The translations under genes were made by a program, and so were the position numbers. The notes under the pieces were generated by a model. It had not been told where the DNA came from and did not search any database. It worked only from the letters and a program-made list of their open reading frames with translations. This document shows, in pieces, positions 5,576 to 5,870 of a stretch of DNA of 5,870 nt. The DNA comes from JANYGM01 sp043764015 (lineage in GTDB: Bacteria > Bacteroidota > Bacteroidia > Cytophagales > Thermonemataceae), in the NCBI GenBank assembly GCA_043764015.1, contig JAYUKY010000006.1, positions 1 to 5,870 on the forward strand. Reading direction: 5' to 3'. Positions within the stretch are counted from its first letter, which is position 1; each line of letters opens with the position of its first letter.

Positions 5576-5870
5576 TCTCACAAACGCCAAACGCCAAACG
5601 CCAAACGCCAAACGCCAAACGCCAAACGCCAAACGCCAAACGCCGTTAAATCTTAGTAGAATGGTGATTTTAGCTATTCTTTTCTCCTCTTTTGCTTTCT
5701 TAGCAAATGCGCAAATAATTTTCACACCCACAGGCGTTCCTGCCACAAGTGTAGGGCTTTCAACTTCTTTTCTTCCTAATACAGTAGGAATTGGTACTAA
5801 TTTCCCACTTGGTACATTAGGTCTTAAAGGAAATCTCGCTATCAATGACAGAAATACCATAACACCTTGG
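5565..5870 (+). CDS. Secreted protein with VGIGT motif and N-terminal heptamer repeat (5' part only)
   Basis: The frame stays open from ATG 5565 (or ATG 5568) to the window edge, giving 102 residues with the C-terminus missing. After six residues come three copies of NAKRQTP (residues 7-27), translated from nine 7-bp repeats. A signal peptide follows from Met33 (VILAILFSSFAFLANA), with likely cleavage at Ala-Asn-Ala49 before Gln50. The mature part contains NTVGIGTNFPLGTLGLKGNLAI, close to the VGIGTxxPxxxLxVxG pattern common in secreted Bacteroidetes proteins related to tail-fibre or adhesin-like proteins. ATG 5661 (Met33) is an alternative start, but that form would lack the basic n-region normal for a signal peptide; the upstream frame supplies Arg32 and several Lys/Arg. 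A consensus promoter lies 51 bp upstream of ATG 5565. Full function and the sorting signal cannot be judged from this fragment. Confidence 0.72.
   Translation, partial: MMFNLTNAKRQTPNAKRQTPNAKRQTPLNLSRMVILAILFSSFAFLANAQIIFTPTGVPATSVGLSTSFLPNTVGIGTNFPLGTLGLKGNLAINDRNTITPW
5582..5644 (+). repeat. Heptanucleotide tandem repeat (AAACGCC), nine perfect copies
   Basis: Nine identical copies of AAACGCC run without interruption from 5582 to 5644, in otherwise AT-rich sequence. The total of 63 bp is divisible by three, so the frame from ATG 5565 passes through into the signal peptide. Each gain or loss of one copy shifts the frame by one base. In the other two phases a stop follows at once: TAA at 5647-5649 with eight copies and TAG at 5654-5656 with ten. 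Perfect short tandem repeats of this kind change length by slipped-strand mispairing. Confidence 0.95.

Noticed and set aside
5582..5644. Heptamer array considered as a CRISPR or an origin iteron array
   Set aside because: The units are contiguous with no spacers, and there are no DnaA-box-like sequences or replication genes nearby. The in-frame position before a signal peptide fits a coding contingency repeat better.
5537..5860. Open frame of 107 codons on the minus strand with a repeated GVWRLAF peptide
   Set aside because: It is the reverse-strand reading of the AAACGCC repeat. The frame holds no recognisable domain, and the + strand has a promoter, a start codon and a signal peptide.

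Overview
The window is AT-rich, with short A/T-dominated intergenic regions, no clear Shine-Dalgarno sequences, and several matches to the Bacteroidetes-type promoter (TTTG, a spacer of about 19-20 nt, then TAnnTTTG). The protein content agrees: a TPR/PD40/OmpA lipoprotein of the type IX secretion PorE type, a CrtA-like carotenoid oxygenase and a secreted protein with a VGIGT motif. I infer a low-GC member of the phylum Bacteroidetes, plausibly a pigmented, Cytophagales-like environmental bacterium. Genus cannot be decided from this sequence.

Layout. Positions 1-396 are non-coding and hold a 14-bp tandem repeat that grades into an array of CTTDG-type motifs, then a strong promoter. Two tRNA genes follow on the + strand, tRNA-Gly(GCC) and tRNA-Leu(UAA), closed by a strong hairpin with T-tracts. 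A second hairpin separates them from a convergent block of three minus-strand genes. In transcription order these are the 715-residue lipoprotein (2276-4423), ending at an excellent intrinsic terminator; an Rpn-type PD-(D/E)XK nuclease (1240-2121); and a single-domain rhodanese (773-1081). The lipoprotein has its own promoter, and the rhodanese has a possible -7 element of its own, so the block does not look like one operon. On the + strand, divergent from the lipoprotein gene, is a CrtA-like gene (4672-5385) with no other carotenoid genes beside it in this window. The right end holds the start of a secreted-protein gene that runs off the window.

Most interesting point. The truncated gene at the right end carries nine perfect tandem copies of the heptamer AAACGCC (5582-5644). 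They lie downstream of a consensus promoter and between an upstream ATG (5565) and a signal peptide (from codon 33). Seven is not a multiple of three, so gain or loss of one unit shifts the frame. With nine copies the upstream ATG reads in frame into the signal peptide. With eight or ten copies it meets a stop codon (TAA 5647 or TAG 5654) immediately after the repeat. This is the structure expected of a phase-variable contingency locus controlling a surface or secreted protein. The translated repeat would be three copies of the heptapeptide NAKRQTP in front of the signal peptide.

The remaining genes look like ordinary chromosomal housekeeping or envelope genes. I see no CRISPR array, integrase, insertion sequence or complete new multi-gene system.
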